Counted from the stretch's first letter, positions 1-7,474 are shown. The stretch is DNA of 42,921 nt from an uncultured Eubacteriales bacterium (GCA_934476315.1 CAKSNQ010000012.1:1-42921), one strand, 5' to 3'. Notes: generated by a model from the sequence alone, not told the origin. Translations and numbers: made by a program.

Positions 1-935
1 CTTTGGATGGGGAAATTCGACGGCGCCCGGACGGGCGCCTTAGTCATGTTTGGAGCGAGAAAACTGGAGCGGGGCTTGGGTGGACGCTTGGATAGAGATC
101 TTGAGCGAGAGCTTGGAGGGGGTGAACAGGAAACTTGGGCGGGGGAGAAATTGACCGGGCAGAAGTTTCTGAAGGTATGCGCCTTAATGAGCGAAAGGTG
201 ATGCTCAGATTGAGGACGGAACCGGTCGCATTACTGACCGGTAACGGTGCAACTGTAATTGCTGATGCGGAGACGGTACCCCTCCTCACGTGCGCTTATC
301 CGACCGTGAATCATGGCTGTCGTCTCACGCTCGCCCTCCGGTGCTTCCGAATCGCCGAACCGCCGAACCAAGCTCGATTTCCCGAAAGGAAAAGACGAGC
401 ACAAAATCGGGTGTAAATGTGCGCGCAATGTGGTACAATAGACGCACCGAATACAAAAAAGGAGGCGAGAGCCTCCCGATTGTAGCGGAATATATGGGTA
501 TGGCGGGAGAGTACGCGATGCTCACAAGCGTAAAAAGCAGCTTGCACGGAAAACGGCGCTATCGGTTTCCGATCTGTCGGCGGCATCCATGGAGCGCCTG
601 CGGGCAGGCAGCGTGGACACCATCGAAATTTCCACGAATCATGGACGCCTTTGACGAGATCGGGTATGCCGATTCTGTGCTGTATGAAGTCGTCTACGAG
701 GAGCCAAACACTATAAGTCACCCGCGCGACCTGCGTGTGAAGGACTTTGTGCGCAACCACTCCGAGCCGGAGGCAAGGTCGCCTGTCACGGTGATCGGGA
801 CGCGCGTCCCTTGATTGGAGGCGTGTGCCTTGATGTCTGGAGGGCGTGCGCCCATCGGAACGCGCGCTCTCTTTGTCTGAGTTATGATGATTTGCCGGGG
901 CACGCGCTATGACCGGAACGCCGTGTGCGCCGCAA
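1..935. other. Gene-poor left edge, no convincing complete gene
   Basis: Open frames exist on both strands here but none has a recognisable domain together with a good ribosome binding site. A small hairpin, GGAGGC-GAGA-GCCTCC, lies at 462-477. A TACAAT hexamer at 434-439 resembles a -10 box but has no good -35 box 17 bases upstream. The only stretch with protein-like character is the possible degraded ORF at 494-814, listed separately. Confidence 0.5.
494..814 (+). pseudogene. Possible degraded ORF, function unknown
   Basis: The first part reads best in one frame (segments such as ERLRAGSVDTIEIS at about 587-628) and the second part in another (MDAFDEIGYADSVLYE at about 641-688, continuing to a stop at 814). 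This suggests a gene broken by a frameshift or by multiple small changes. The VDTIEIS segment is faintly like the first strand-helix units of xylose-isomerase-like TIM barrels, but it is too short to assign. No clear Shine-Dalgarno precedes either start. It may also be non-coding sequence that happens to be open. No function is claimed. Confidence 0.22.
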
Positions 936-1346
936 TCATTTTTCTCTGTGTGTCTCGGAATTTTCGGGGGACGCGTCGACTTTGGACTGTACTTGCTTTT
1001 TGATGGCTTCAAATGAGGAGTCGCTGACGACGTGCTCGATTCTGCACGCGTCCGCGGAGGCGATCTCCGGCGGGACGCCGAGGCGGGTCAGAAAATCCGT
1101 CAGCGTGACGTGGCGGTCGTAAATTTTCTCGGCAATCGCCTGACCGCTTTCGGTCAGCAAAAGGGCACCGTCCCGCTCCATGAGCAGGTGCCCGCTTTTT
1201 TTAAGCAGTCCGACGGCGCGGCATACGCTCGGCTTGGAGTAGCCCATATGTTCCGCTACGTCCAGAGAGCGAACGGCGCCGTTCTTTTTTTGCAGGACGT
1301 AGATTGTTTCCAGATACATTTCACCGGATTCCTGAATTTTTGCCAT
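936..1346 (-). CDS. DtxR/IdeR-family metal-dependent transcriptional regulator
   Basis: A 136-residue DNA-binding repressor of the DtxR/MntR family, expected to bind operators when loaded with Fe2+ or Mn2+. The N-terminal winged helix covers about residues 1-65 (recognition helix near YSKPSVCRAV) and a dimerisation/metal domain covers 66-136. There is no SH3-like third domain. Metal ligands fit the iron-type DtxR pattern: Met10 (where Bacillus MntR has Asp8), Cys101, Glu104 and His105. His79 of the ancillary site is present, but its partners are Thr83 and Ala98, so that site looks incomplete. The start at 1346 was chosen because GAGAGG lies about 9 bases upstream and the homologous N terminus (ESGEMYLETIY) begins here; a longer frame reaches 1418 without a better site. 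It is divergent from mgtE. FeoAB at 29.7-32 kb is a possible target, but this is inference only. Confidence 0.9.
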   Translation of the reverse strand: MAKIQESGEMYLETIYVLQKKNGAVRSLDVAEHMGYSKPSVCRAVGLLKKSGHLLMERDGALLLTESGQAIAEKIYDRHVTLTDFLTRLGVPPEIASADACRIEHVVSDSSFEAIKKQVQSKVDASPENSETHREK

Positions 1347-1429
1347 GAGGCGGTATCCTCTCGTTTCCGAATGGATTCGGTGCGCCCCTGTGCGCGTCGG
1401 CGACGGAGCACGATCCATATTCTCCGTCT

Positions 1430-1458
1430 ATTTTAACATGAACTATGGGAAAAATCAA
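1430..1458 (-). promoter_or_regulatory. Sigma-A promoter of the DtxR-family gene
   Basis: On the minus strand TTGATT (1453-1458) and TAAAAT (1430-1435) are separated by 17 bases. The -10 box lies about 84 bases upstream of the chosen start. The promoter is divergent from that of mgtE. Confidence 0.6.
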
Positions 1459-1499
1459 GGGATATTTCGTGAATTTTCCGATGATGGCAGGGAATGACG

Positions 1500-1537
1500 C
1501 ACCGGGAGTTGACACCCGGTGAGATCGGTGGTATAAT
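1500..1537 (+). promoter_or_regulatory. mgtE promoter with an inverted repeat over the -35 box
   Basis: TTGACA (1509-1514) and TATAAT (1532-1537) are both perfect and are separated by 17 bases. The -35 box sits inside a 7+7 inverted repeat, CACCGGG (1500-1506) and CCCGGTG (1515-1521), which would suit a dimeric repressor. The start codon is only about 48 bases downstream of the -10 box, so there is no room for an M-box Mg2+ riboswitch. Confidence 0.75.
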
Positions 1538-1584
1538 AATCAGAGGTGTTGTCAAAATGAATACAGGAAACGGAGGTGTATCCG

Positions 1585-2973
1585 ATGTCGATGGAGATGG
1601 AAGAGAATCAGTCCGTCTCAAAAACGGAAGAACTGACGGAATTGTTGAATCAAAAACAATATTCCGCGTTTATGAAGCGCGTTGCCGGGATGAACCCGGT
1701 GGACGTGGCGGATTTTTTTATGGCGTTGCCTCCCGAACGCCAACCTGCCGTTTTCCGATTACTCAACAAGGATACCGCCGCGGATGTATTCGCCGAGCTG
1801 GACGCGGATGTGCAGGCAGACCTGATCCGGAGCATGACGGACAGCGAGGTGGGGGCAATCCTGGAAGATCTGTACGTCGATGACGCGGTGGATATGCTGG
1901 GCGAGATGCCTGCCAACGTGGTCAAGCGGATTCTGAAAAATGCCAAGCCGGAGACCCGCGCGCAGATCAACCGCTTCTTGTCGTACCCGGAGGGAAGCGC
2001 CGGAAGCGTCATGACGGCGGAGTTTCTGGAGCTGCGCCGTGCGATGACCTGCGCGCAGGCGATCGACACCATCCGGCGCACGGGTGTGGACAAGGAAACG
2101 GTCTACGTCGCCTATGTGACGGACGGACAGCGCCATCTGGAGGGCGTGGTGCGCTTGCAGGACCTGCTTTTTTCCATGCCGGACGAGCGGCTGGAGGACA
2201 TTATGGACCGGAACATCATTTCCGCGCAGACGCACGACGACCAGGAAAAGGTCGCGGAGATGATCTCGCACTACGACCTGCTCGTGCTCCCTGTGACCGA
2301 TTCGGAGGGGAGGCTGGTCGGTATCGTCACGGTCGATGACGCCATCGACGTCATTCAGGACGAGACGACCGAGGACATGGAGGTGATGGCGGCAATCTCT
2401 CCGACCGACAAGCCCTACCTCAAAATGGGCGTGTTCGAGACGTTCCGCAAGCGCATCCCTTGGCTGCTTTTGCTCATGGTCTCCGCGACCTTCACCGGCA
2501 TCATCATCACGCACTACGAGGAGGCGCTGGGGCTCTTACCGATTCTGACGGCGTTCATGCCCATGCTGATGGACACGGGCGGAAACGCGGGAAGTCAGTC
2601 CTCCACGACCATCATCCGCGCGCTCTCGCTGCGGGACATTGAACTGTCTGACGCCTGGCGCGTGCTCTGGAAGGAATTCCGCGTTTCGCTTGTCTGCGCC
2701 GTGGTCATGGGCGTTGCCGCCTTTGTCAAGGTTATGAGCATTGACTTTCTGTTTGATTTCTCGCGCGTGATGATCGCCGTGGTCGTCGCGCTGTCCCTGC
2801 TCCTGACTGTCGTCATTGCCAAGGTCATCGGGTCGCTTCTGCCCATCGCGGCAAAGCGCATCGGACTGGACCCGGCGGTCATGGCGAGCCCGTTCATCAC
2901 CACCATCGTTGACGCGCTCTCGCTGATGATGTATTTCCGCGTGGCGACGCTGCTCCTCGGGCTGGGAAGCTGA
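1585..2973 (+). CDS. mgtE: Magnesium transporter MgtE
   Basis: A 462-residue MgtE-type Mg2+ channel/transporter of the cytoplasmic membrane. Order: N-terminal helical-repeat domain (about residues 15-125, with the VDVADFFMALP and DAVDMLGEMP repeats), a pair of CBS domains (about 130-255, containing GSVMTAEF and LVGIVTVDDA) that sense Mg2+, a linker helix, and five membrane segments (about 285-460). The pore segment PFITTIVDALSLMMYF carries the conserved Asp used for Mg2+ selection. The length matches the family (about 450). The ATG at 1585 was chosen over the GTG at 1576 because that GTG overlaps the Shine-Dalgarno GGAGG (1572-1576). It is monocistronic, ending at the bidirectional terminator at 2986-3023. 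Confidence 0.96.
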   Translation: MSMEMEENQSVSKTEELTELLNQKQYSAFMKRVAGMNPVDVADFFMALPPERQPAVFRLLNKDTAADVFAELDADVQADLIRSMTDSEVGAILEDLYVDDAVDMLGEMPANVVKRILKNAKPETRAQINRFLSYPEGSAGSVMTAEFLELRRAMTCAQAIDTIRRTGVDKETVYVAYVTDGQRHLEGVVRLQDLLFSMPDERLEDIMDRNIISAQTHDDQEKVAEMISHYDLLVLPVTDSEGRLVGIVTVDDAIDVIQDETTEDMEVMAAISPTDKPYLKMGVFETFRKRIPWLLLLMVSATFTGIIITHYEEALGLLPILTAFMPMLMDTGGNAGSQSSTTIIRALSLRDIELSDAWRVLWKEFRVSLVCAVVMGVAAFVKVMSIDFLFDFSRVMIAVVVALSLLLTVVIAKVIGSLLPIAAKRIGLDPAVMASPFITTIVDALSLMMYFRVATLLLGLGS

Positions 2974-2985
2974 GCGCAGAAAAAT

Positions 2986-3023
2986 AAAAAAGAGACTGAC
3001 GCGACGCGACAGCCTCTTTTTTT
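2986..3023. terminator. Bidirectional terminator between mgtE and the anion permease
   Basis: AAAAAGAG-A-CTG (2987-2998) pairs with CAG-C-CTCTTTTT (3010-3021) around an 11-base loop. The A-run on one side and T-run on the other let it work for both convergent genes. Confidence 0.8.
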
Positions 3024-3028
3024 CATAT

Positions 3029-4210
3029 TCACAGCACGACGAACTGACAGAACAGGGTCAGAACGATAAGAAAGGCGAAGTTGAAGGCGGAGAAGCGGGC
3101 AAGGTAGGCGGCGGTGTGCCCGAGGCACGCACGGTTGTATTCGCGGAAGGTGATAAGACTTGCCAGCGACGCGATCAGCGTTCCGGTCCCCCCGATGTTG
3201 ACGCCGAGCAGGAGCGCACGGTAGTCCTCGGTGAACTGCGAGAGCAGAATGGCGGAGGGAACATTGCTGATGCACTGGCAGGACAGAACGCTGACGAGCA
3301 GGACGCTTCCGGAGAGAAGCGCCGAGAAAAATTCCCGCACGGCGGGGATACGCGCCATGTTTCCCGAGAAAATAAAGAAGCAGACGAAGGTGAGGAGCAA
3401 CGGATAATCCACGCCGGCGAGCGCCCGCCGGTCGAGGAACAGAAGCGCGAGGGGAATGACAATCAGCCCGACGTAGTAGGGAACCGTCCGGAAAACGATG
3501 GCGATGGACAGAGCGAAAAGAAGCAGGTACAGCGCCGTCCGCCCGGCGGGGAGCGTGTCACCCGTGTCCTCCGTCAGCGTCATGGTGCGGGCGGGGACGA
3601 ATACGACACAGCACAGGGCAATCAAGGCGACGGACAGGAGAAACGGCATCCACATAATGGAAAGAAACTCGCCGTTCGGGATGGCAAACCGGGTGTAAAG
3701 GTAGAGGTTCTGCGGGTTGCCGAACGGGGTCAGCATCCCGCCGAGGTTGGCGGCGATGTTCTGCATGATGAACGTGAACGCCATATACGCGCGGTTGCCT
3801 GTGCAGTCCAGAACGAAGAAGCCGAGCGGGAGAAAGGTCAGGAGCGCCATGTCGTTGGCGATGAGCATGGAGCCGACAAAGGTGATGACCATCAGCGTCA
3901 GAATCGCCGTGCGGAGATTGCCTGCCATGCGCACGATGCGCCGTGCGAGGATGGTGAAAAAGCGGATGTTTTTCAGTGCGCCGACGACCGCCAGCGTGCA
4001 GAACAGGCAGGATAGTGTTTTAACGTCAAAGTAGCCGAGGTAGGCGCGGTCGGGCGGGACGAAGCAGGCGGTCAGGAGTGCCGCGAGAGCCGCGATGCAG
4101 AGCACCGTGTTGTGGTGGAAAAAGACAAGGAGAGAATGCCCGACCGTGTGCCACGCGTGCGTGCGCGGCGTTTTGGGGGAGACTTGGGGACGCGGAGGTG
4201 CCGATTGCAT
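3029..4210 (-). CDS. ArsB/NhaD (ion transporter superfamily) anion permease
   Basis: A 393-residue polytopic membrane protein with about ten to eleven hydrophobic segments, of the ArsB/NhaD/citrate-transporter-like fold. The first half contains LIANDMALLTFLP and the hairpin motif GGMLTPFGNPQNLYLY. The second half has the matching SNVPSAILLSQF and NIGGTGTLIASLAS, the two inverted-repeat signature loops of this superfamily. The substrate cannot be told from sequence: arsenite, dicarboxylate, sulfate or Na+/H+ are all known in the group, and no arsR or arsC lies nearby. AAAGGA lies about 11 bases upstream of the start at 4210. It is a single gene, convergent with mgtE. Confidence 0.87.
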   Translation of the reverse strand: MQSAPPRPQVSPKTPRTHAWHTVGHSLLVFFHHNTVLCIAALAALLTACFVPPDRAYLGYFDVKTLSCLFCTLAVVGALKNIRFFTILARRIVRMAGNLRTAILTLMVITFVGSMLIANDMALLTFLPLGFFVLDCTGNRAYMAFTFIMQNIAANLGGMLTPFGNPQNLYLYTRFAIPNGEFLSIMWMPFLLSVALIALCCVVFVPARTMTLTEDTGDTLPAGRTALYLLLFALSIAIVFRTVPYYVGLIVIPLALLFLDRRALAGVDYPLLLTFVCFFIFSGNMARIPAVREFFSALLSGSVLLVSVLSCQCISNVPSAILLSQFTEDYRALLLGVNIGGTGTLIASLASLITFREYNRACLGHTAAYLARFSAFNFAFLIVLTLFCQFVVL

Positions 4211-4265
4211 AGAAATACCGATCCTTTCGGGGAGCGCGACGCGCTTCCGACAAAATACAACCTAC

Positions 4266-4294
4266 AATATAGCACATTCCCGCGGGAATTGCAA
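4266..4294 (-). promoter_or_regulatory. Promoter of the anion permease with a 14-bp palindrome in the spacer
   Basis: On the minus strand TTGCAA (4289-4294) and TATATT (4266-4271) are spaced by 17 bases. The spacer holds the perfect palindrome ATTCCCGCGGGAAT (4276-4289), abutting the -35 box. This is a strong candidate repressor operator. Confidence 0.65.
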
Positions 4295-4330
4295 GGGTTT
4301 TTTCGGGTTTTGCGGCGGCACGCCCCTGCG

Positions 4331-4470
4331 CCTGAGATTTTAGTCAAAAGTAGAAGCAGACAGCAATCGAAATGCATCCAACTTTTCCGCACAGCAAAGA
4401 CAATATTCTTTTAGCTGTTTTAGCGGGGAGAGGACCATCTCAAACGCCGAAGTTCCTCTCCCCGCATCCG
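4331..4470. repeat. Intergenic stem-loop repeat, copy A
   Basis: First of three related units in this gap. Conserved left part: AGTCAAAAGTAGAAGCAGAC, then ACAGCAAAGACAATATTCTT. It ends in a perfect 12-bp stem, GCGGGGAGAGGA (4423-4434) with TCCTCTCCCCGC (4454-4465). The 19-base loop includes CTCAAACGCCGAAG. No coding potential is recognised. Confidence 0.75.
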
Positions 4471-4472
4471 AC

Positions 4473-4650
4473 ATGAGAGCCTTTTAGCCAAAAGTAGAAA
4501 CAGACAGCAATCGAGATACATCCAGCTTTTTTGCATAGCAAAAACAATACTTTTTTAGCCGTCTTTGCGGAGGGAGAAACCATCTCAAACGCCGAGGTTT
4601 GGCGGCTTGCCGCGGTCCCTCCGCCGCCTCCCACTTCCTTGGCTGTGCGC
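4473..4650. repeat. Intergenic stem-loop repeat, copy B
   Basis: It shares AGCCAAAAGTAGAAACAGAC and ACAATACTTTTTTAGCCGTC with the other copies. Its stem is GCGGAGGGA (4567-4575) with TCCCTCCGC (4616-4624), plus an inner AAAC/GTTT pairing around the same CTCAAACGCCGAGG loop. A small extra GC hairpin of about 15 bases (4601-4615) is inserted into the 3' arm. It is followed by CTTCCTTGGCTGTGCGCCG, shared with copy C. Confidence 0.72.
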
Positions 4651-4668
4651 CGCTTTAGAGAATAGGTG

Positions 4669-4740
4669 GGATGGGGGAGAACCCGCCTGCGCTACGCGGC
4701 AGGCACGAACGCCTGAGGGGTTCTCCCCCCCACATCCTGC
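4669..4740. repeat. Second stem-loop type (ACGCCTGAGG loop)
   Basis: A stem GGGGGAGAACCC... pairs with ...GGGTTCTCCCCCC, with a GC-rich interior and the loop segment GAACGCCTGAG. The same segment recurs at 5095-5150 and, inverted, at 42765-42805. The loop resembles the ACGCCGAAG loop of copies A-C. Confidence 0.55.
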
Positions 4741-4908
4741 ACCGGAGATTTCAGTTAAAAGTACATACCAACCGCAAATGAAACGAATCTAAATTTTCCA
4801 CACAGCGAAAACAATATTCTTTCAGCCGTCTTTGCGGAGGGAGAAACCATCTCAAACGCCGAAGTTTTCTCCCTCCGCCTCCTCCCGCTTCCTTGGCTGT
4901 GCGCCGAA
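4741..4908. repeat. Intergenic stem-loop repeat, copy C
   Basis: Third copy: AGTTAAAAGTACATACCAAC, then ACAATATTCTTTCAGCCGTC. Its 13-bp stem is GCGGAGGGAGAAA (4834-4846) with TTTCTCCCTCCGC (4866-4878). The loop again contains CTCAAACGCCGAAG. It is followed by CTTCCTTGGCTGTGCGCCG. Confidence 0.75.
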
Positions 4909-4983
4909 AATCCGTGCTGAAGCTGTCCCCGGCGGCGAGGGAAAACTCGCCAGGAGTTTTCCCCCGCCCGGTTTCCTATATTT

Positions 4984-5475
4984 CAGCGAATCCCGGGAGG
5001 GGTGTGGGGAGGGATGTGGCAACTCTGCCACCCCTCCCCAATGCGCTGACGCGCCGCGTCGTTGCGGCTCGACGCGCATCCAGCCTTGGAGTGGAGGGCG
5101 TGGGGGGAGCAACCCCGACGCCTGAGGGGTTCTTCCCCCACATCCGGCATCAAAGACTTCAAACCCAAAGTAGATACCAGCCGCAAATACAAAATACTTG
5201 CTATTCCTTGCAATTTCAGCGCTGTTAGCCGCTTTTTCTTTGAAGCCAGAGGCGCAAAGAAAAAGCTATGGAAAAAGAAACACCGATGGGGATTTCGCGC
5301 TCTGCGGAGCGCGATGAGGGTTCCACCCTCAACCCGCCGCCTTTTGAAAAAGGCGGGCGAAAACTTAATAAAGGGGACAGCTGAACCATTTAGAAACCTA
5401 AAGTCGAACAGCTATCCCCTTTATATGGCTTTTTGAAGGGTGTGGGAAACTTTTTCCCAAAAAGTTTCCCACGTT
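4984..5475. repeat. Composite 490-bp intergenic repeat, left copy
   Basis: It contains in order a GGGGAGG-rich segment, CGCCGCGTCGTTGCGGC, the stem-loop with GACGCCTGAGG, CAAAGTAGATACCAGCC, CGCTGTTAGCCGC, GCGCTCTGCGGAGCGC, CCGCCTTTTGAAAAAGGCGG, and a long arm pair ATAAAGGGGACAGCTG/CAGCTATCCCCTTTAT enclosing TTTAG-AAAC-CTAAA. The whole series recurs in the same order on the opposite strand at 42414-42921. It ends about 80 bases before the SLH-protein gene. Confidence 0.8.
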
Positions 5476-5557
5476 GTCCCCGCCACCCTCCGCGCGCATA
5501 TTCGCCGGGTGCACCGCATAGAATGTGATACCTGAATCAGAGGAGGGGTATCATACC

Positions 5558-7138
5558 ATGAAAAACAGAAGAGCATGGCGGCATGCTTTGGGGTTTTTGA
5601 TGCTGGCGGCGTGGCTGCTTGCCGCGTGCGTGGGCGTGGCGGCGCAGGAGACCTCGCGGGACGGGGCAAAGCAGTTGCCGTCCCTGACTGCCACCGAACA
5701 GAACGGGAAATCCGGGACGGACGCCAAGGGTCAGACCGATGGCAAGAGCGGCAACGGCGGCACGACGGGGGCGACCGACAACCGTGGAACGGGAACGGGA
5801 ACGACTCCCCCCGTCGGCACGACAGACAAATCCGACGCGGACGGCGATAAAACCGGGCAGGACGACAAAGCGCCGCAGTCCCCGGACGCGTCGGCGACAG
5901 AAGGCGAGAAGAAAACCGGCACGGAGCCGCTCAGCCCGGCGCTCGCGATTTTAGCGGCGCGCACGGACATGGCGGTGGCAACGCTGTGCGGTAACGATTA
6001 CTATTTCTCCGAGGACGTCTTCGCGCGCTCGCTCAATCTGTCGGGCGTCAGCGCCGTCACCATCCGTTCGCTTCCCGCCGTGACCGACGGCGAGCTGATG
6101 ATGGGCTCGGTCCGGGTGAGCGAGGGGCAGGTGATCCCGCGCTCCGATCTGCGCCTGCTCTCCTACGTGGCGAAGGACAGCAGTGCCAAGGGAAAGGCGC
6201 AGTTTACGTTCTCGCCCGGCGAGGTGGGGTATGCCATTACCTGCAACGTCTACCTTCTGGACGAGTTGAACTATTCCCCGACGGTCAGCGTGGTGAGCAG
6301 TGAGGCACTGTGCGTCAGCACGCACCGCAACTTTGTCGGCTACGGAACGCTCAGCGCCTACGACCCGGAGGGCGACCCGCTCACCTTTGAGATCGTCAGC
6401 GCGCCGCGCAACGGGCTTTTGCTCATGACGGACGCCGCGACCGGGTCGTATGTCTACCTGCCGCGCCTCGGCTTTACGGGCACGGACAGTTTCCGCTATG
6501 TTGCCCGCGATCTGTACGGCAATTACAGCGCCGCCGCGACGGTCAGCGTCCGTGTGGAAGCACCGTCGGTGTCGGTCGAGTACGCCGACATGATGGGGCG
6601 GCGCGAATACAACGCCGCGCTGACCATGACCGAGGCGGGAATTATGCGGGGTACCGCGCTGGGCGAGAAAACCTACTTTTATCCCGACCAGACGGTCAGC
6701 CGGGTGGAATTTCTTCAGATGGCGATGCAGACGATCGGGGTGACGTCCCTACCGGATGTGAAGGACACGGGCTTTGCCGACGATGACGCGATTTCCGCCG
6801 ACGCCAAGGGCTACGTCGCCGCGGCGTACCGGCTCGGGTACATCGACGCCGACGAGGATTCCAAGGGCAATCTGAATTTCCTGCCCGATGAAACGCTCAC
6901 CCGCGCGCAGGCTGCCGTCTGGCTCTGCCGCATGATCCGGGCGGAGGCGTCGGACATCAAGCCGGTGTTCGCGGACGCGGCAGACATTCCCTCCTGGGCG
7001 GACGATGCGATCGCGGCGCTGTCCTCGCTCGGCGTGCTGACGCCGACGGCGGGGGCAGGGAACATTTCCCCCAACGAGCCGGTGACGCGCGCGCAGACGG
7101 CGCAGATGCTGGCGGTGGTGCGGCGGCTTCAGAAGTGA
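5558..7138 (+). CDS. Exported SLH-domain protein with an Ig/cadherin-like repeat
   Basis: A 526-residue secreted or cell-wall-attached protein. A signal peptide (MKNRRAWRHALGFLMLAAWL, cleavage after about residue 30) is followed by a low-complexity linker rich in Gly, Thr, Asp and Lys (about 31-130). A middle domain contains a cadherin/VCBS-like unit (GTLSAYDPEGDPLTFEIV, then GFTGTDSFRYVARD, about 255-335). The C terminus has three S-layer-homology-like motifs (about 355-526: AGIMRGTALGEKTYFYPDQT, LGYIDADEDSKGNLNFLPDE and ISPNEPVTRAQTAQML), expected to bind pyruvylated wall polymers. AGGAGG precedes the ATG at 5558. It stands alone, between the repeat cluster and xpt. Ligand unknown. Confidence 0.87.
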   Translation: MKNRRAWRHALGFLMLAAWLLAACVGVAAQETSRDGAKQLPSLTATEQNGKSGTDAKGQTDGKSGNGGTTGATDNRGTGTGTTPPVGTTDKSDADGDKTGQDDKAPQSPDASATEGEKKTGTEPLSPALAILAARTDMAVATLCGNDYYFSEDVFARSLNLSGVSAVTIRSLPAVTDGELMMGSVRVSEGQVIPRSDLRLLSYVAKDSSAKGKAQFTFSPGEVGYAITCNVYLLDELNYSPTVSVVSSEALCVSTHRNFVGYGTLSAYDPEGDPLTFEIVSAPRNGLLLMTDAATGSYVYLPRLGFTGTDSFRYVARDLYGNYSAAATVSVRVEAPSVSVEYADMMGRREYNAALTMTEAGIMRGTALGEKTYFYPDQTVSRVEFLQMAMQTIGVTSLPDVKDTGFADDDAISADAKGYVAAAYRLGYIDADEDSKGNLNFLPDETLTRAQAAVWLCRMIRAEASDIKPVFADAADIPSWADDAIAALSSLGVLTPTAGAGNISPNEPVTRAQTAQMLAVVRRLQK

Positions 7139-7319
7139 AAACGGCGCGGCGCGGCATCATCCGGGAGAAGAAATCGGGCGCATCCCGGTGTCTTAGATGA
7201 AAAAACAGGTGCGCAGATACGGCGTCGGGAGGCGGATTTTCGGGTCTGCTTCCCGACTCTTGTGTCAAATGTGCTAAAAGTTGCTTTCGGCTTATACGGA
7301 TATTGGGCAAAGTTCCCTA
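7139..7319. other. Spacer between the SLH gene and the xpt promoter
   Basis: No gene is seen. It holds short GC-rich inverted segments (for example CGGCGCGGCGCGGC near 7141) but no clear terminator with a T-run for the SLH gene. Confidence 0.4.
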
Positions 7320-7348
7320 TTGACTATTGCTGTCGATTCCTGTATAAT
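7320..7348 (+). promoter_or_regulatory. Promoter of the riboswitch-xpt transcript
   Basis: TTGACT (7320-7325) and TATAAT (7343-7348) are separated by 17 bases. Transcription would start about 55 bases before the aptamer. Confidence 0.8.
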
Positions 7349-7409
7349 AAGTGCGTAAGTGATGAACGATGTGTGTTCGTTTTGTTACGGAATTGAATAG
7401 TACAGTTTG

Positions 7410-7474
7410 CCAATATAGGTTCAGGGATATGGTCTGAATGTTTCTACCGCGCGCCAAAACGATGCGACTATTGG
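7410..7474 (+). ncRNA. Purine riboswitch aptamer, guanine type
   Basis: The conserved purine-aptamer core is present: P1 CCAATA (7410-7415) with TATTGG (7469-7474), P2 TTCAG/CTGAA enclosing GGATATGGT, then GTTTCTACC, a P3 loop containing GCCAAAA, and GACTAT before the 3' P1 strand. The base after GA in GACTAT is C, at the position that is C74 in the B. subtilis xpt aptamer and U in adenine-sensing add, so guanine/hypoxanthine is predicted. It lies upstream of xpt, the classical target. Confidence 0.93.

Noticed and set aside
1538..1584. Mg2+ riboswitch (M-box) before mgtE
   Set aside because: Only about 48 bases lie between the -10 box and the start codon, too short for an M-box.
5062..5436. 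A 124-codon open frame inside the repeat block
   Set aside because: It is made of hairpin sequence, which in the inverted copy does not preserve the same frame.
4331..5475. CRISPR array in the repeat-rich gap
   Set aside because: The units are 140-180 bases, diverged, hairpin-forming and without regular spacers; no cas genes are nearby.
4331..5475. Insertion sequence
   Set aside because: No transposase frame and no terminal repeats with target duplication are visible. A REP-like or transposase-dependent non-autonomous element cannot be excluded.
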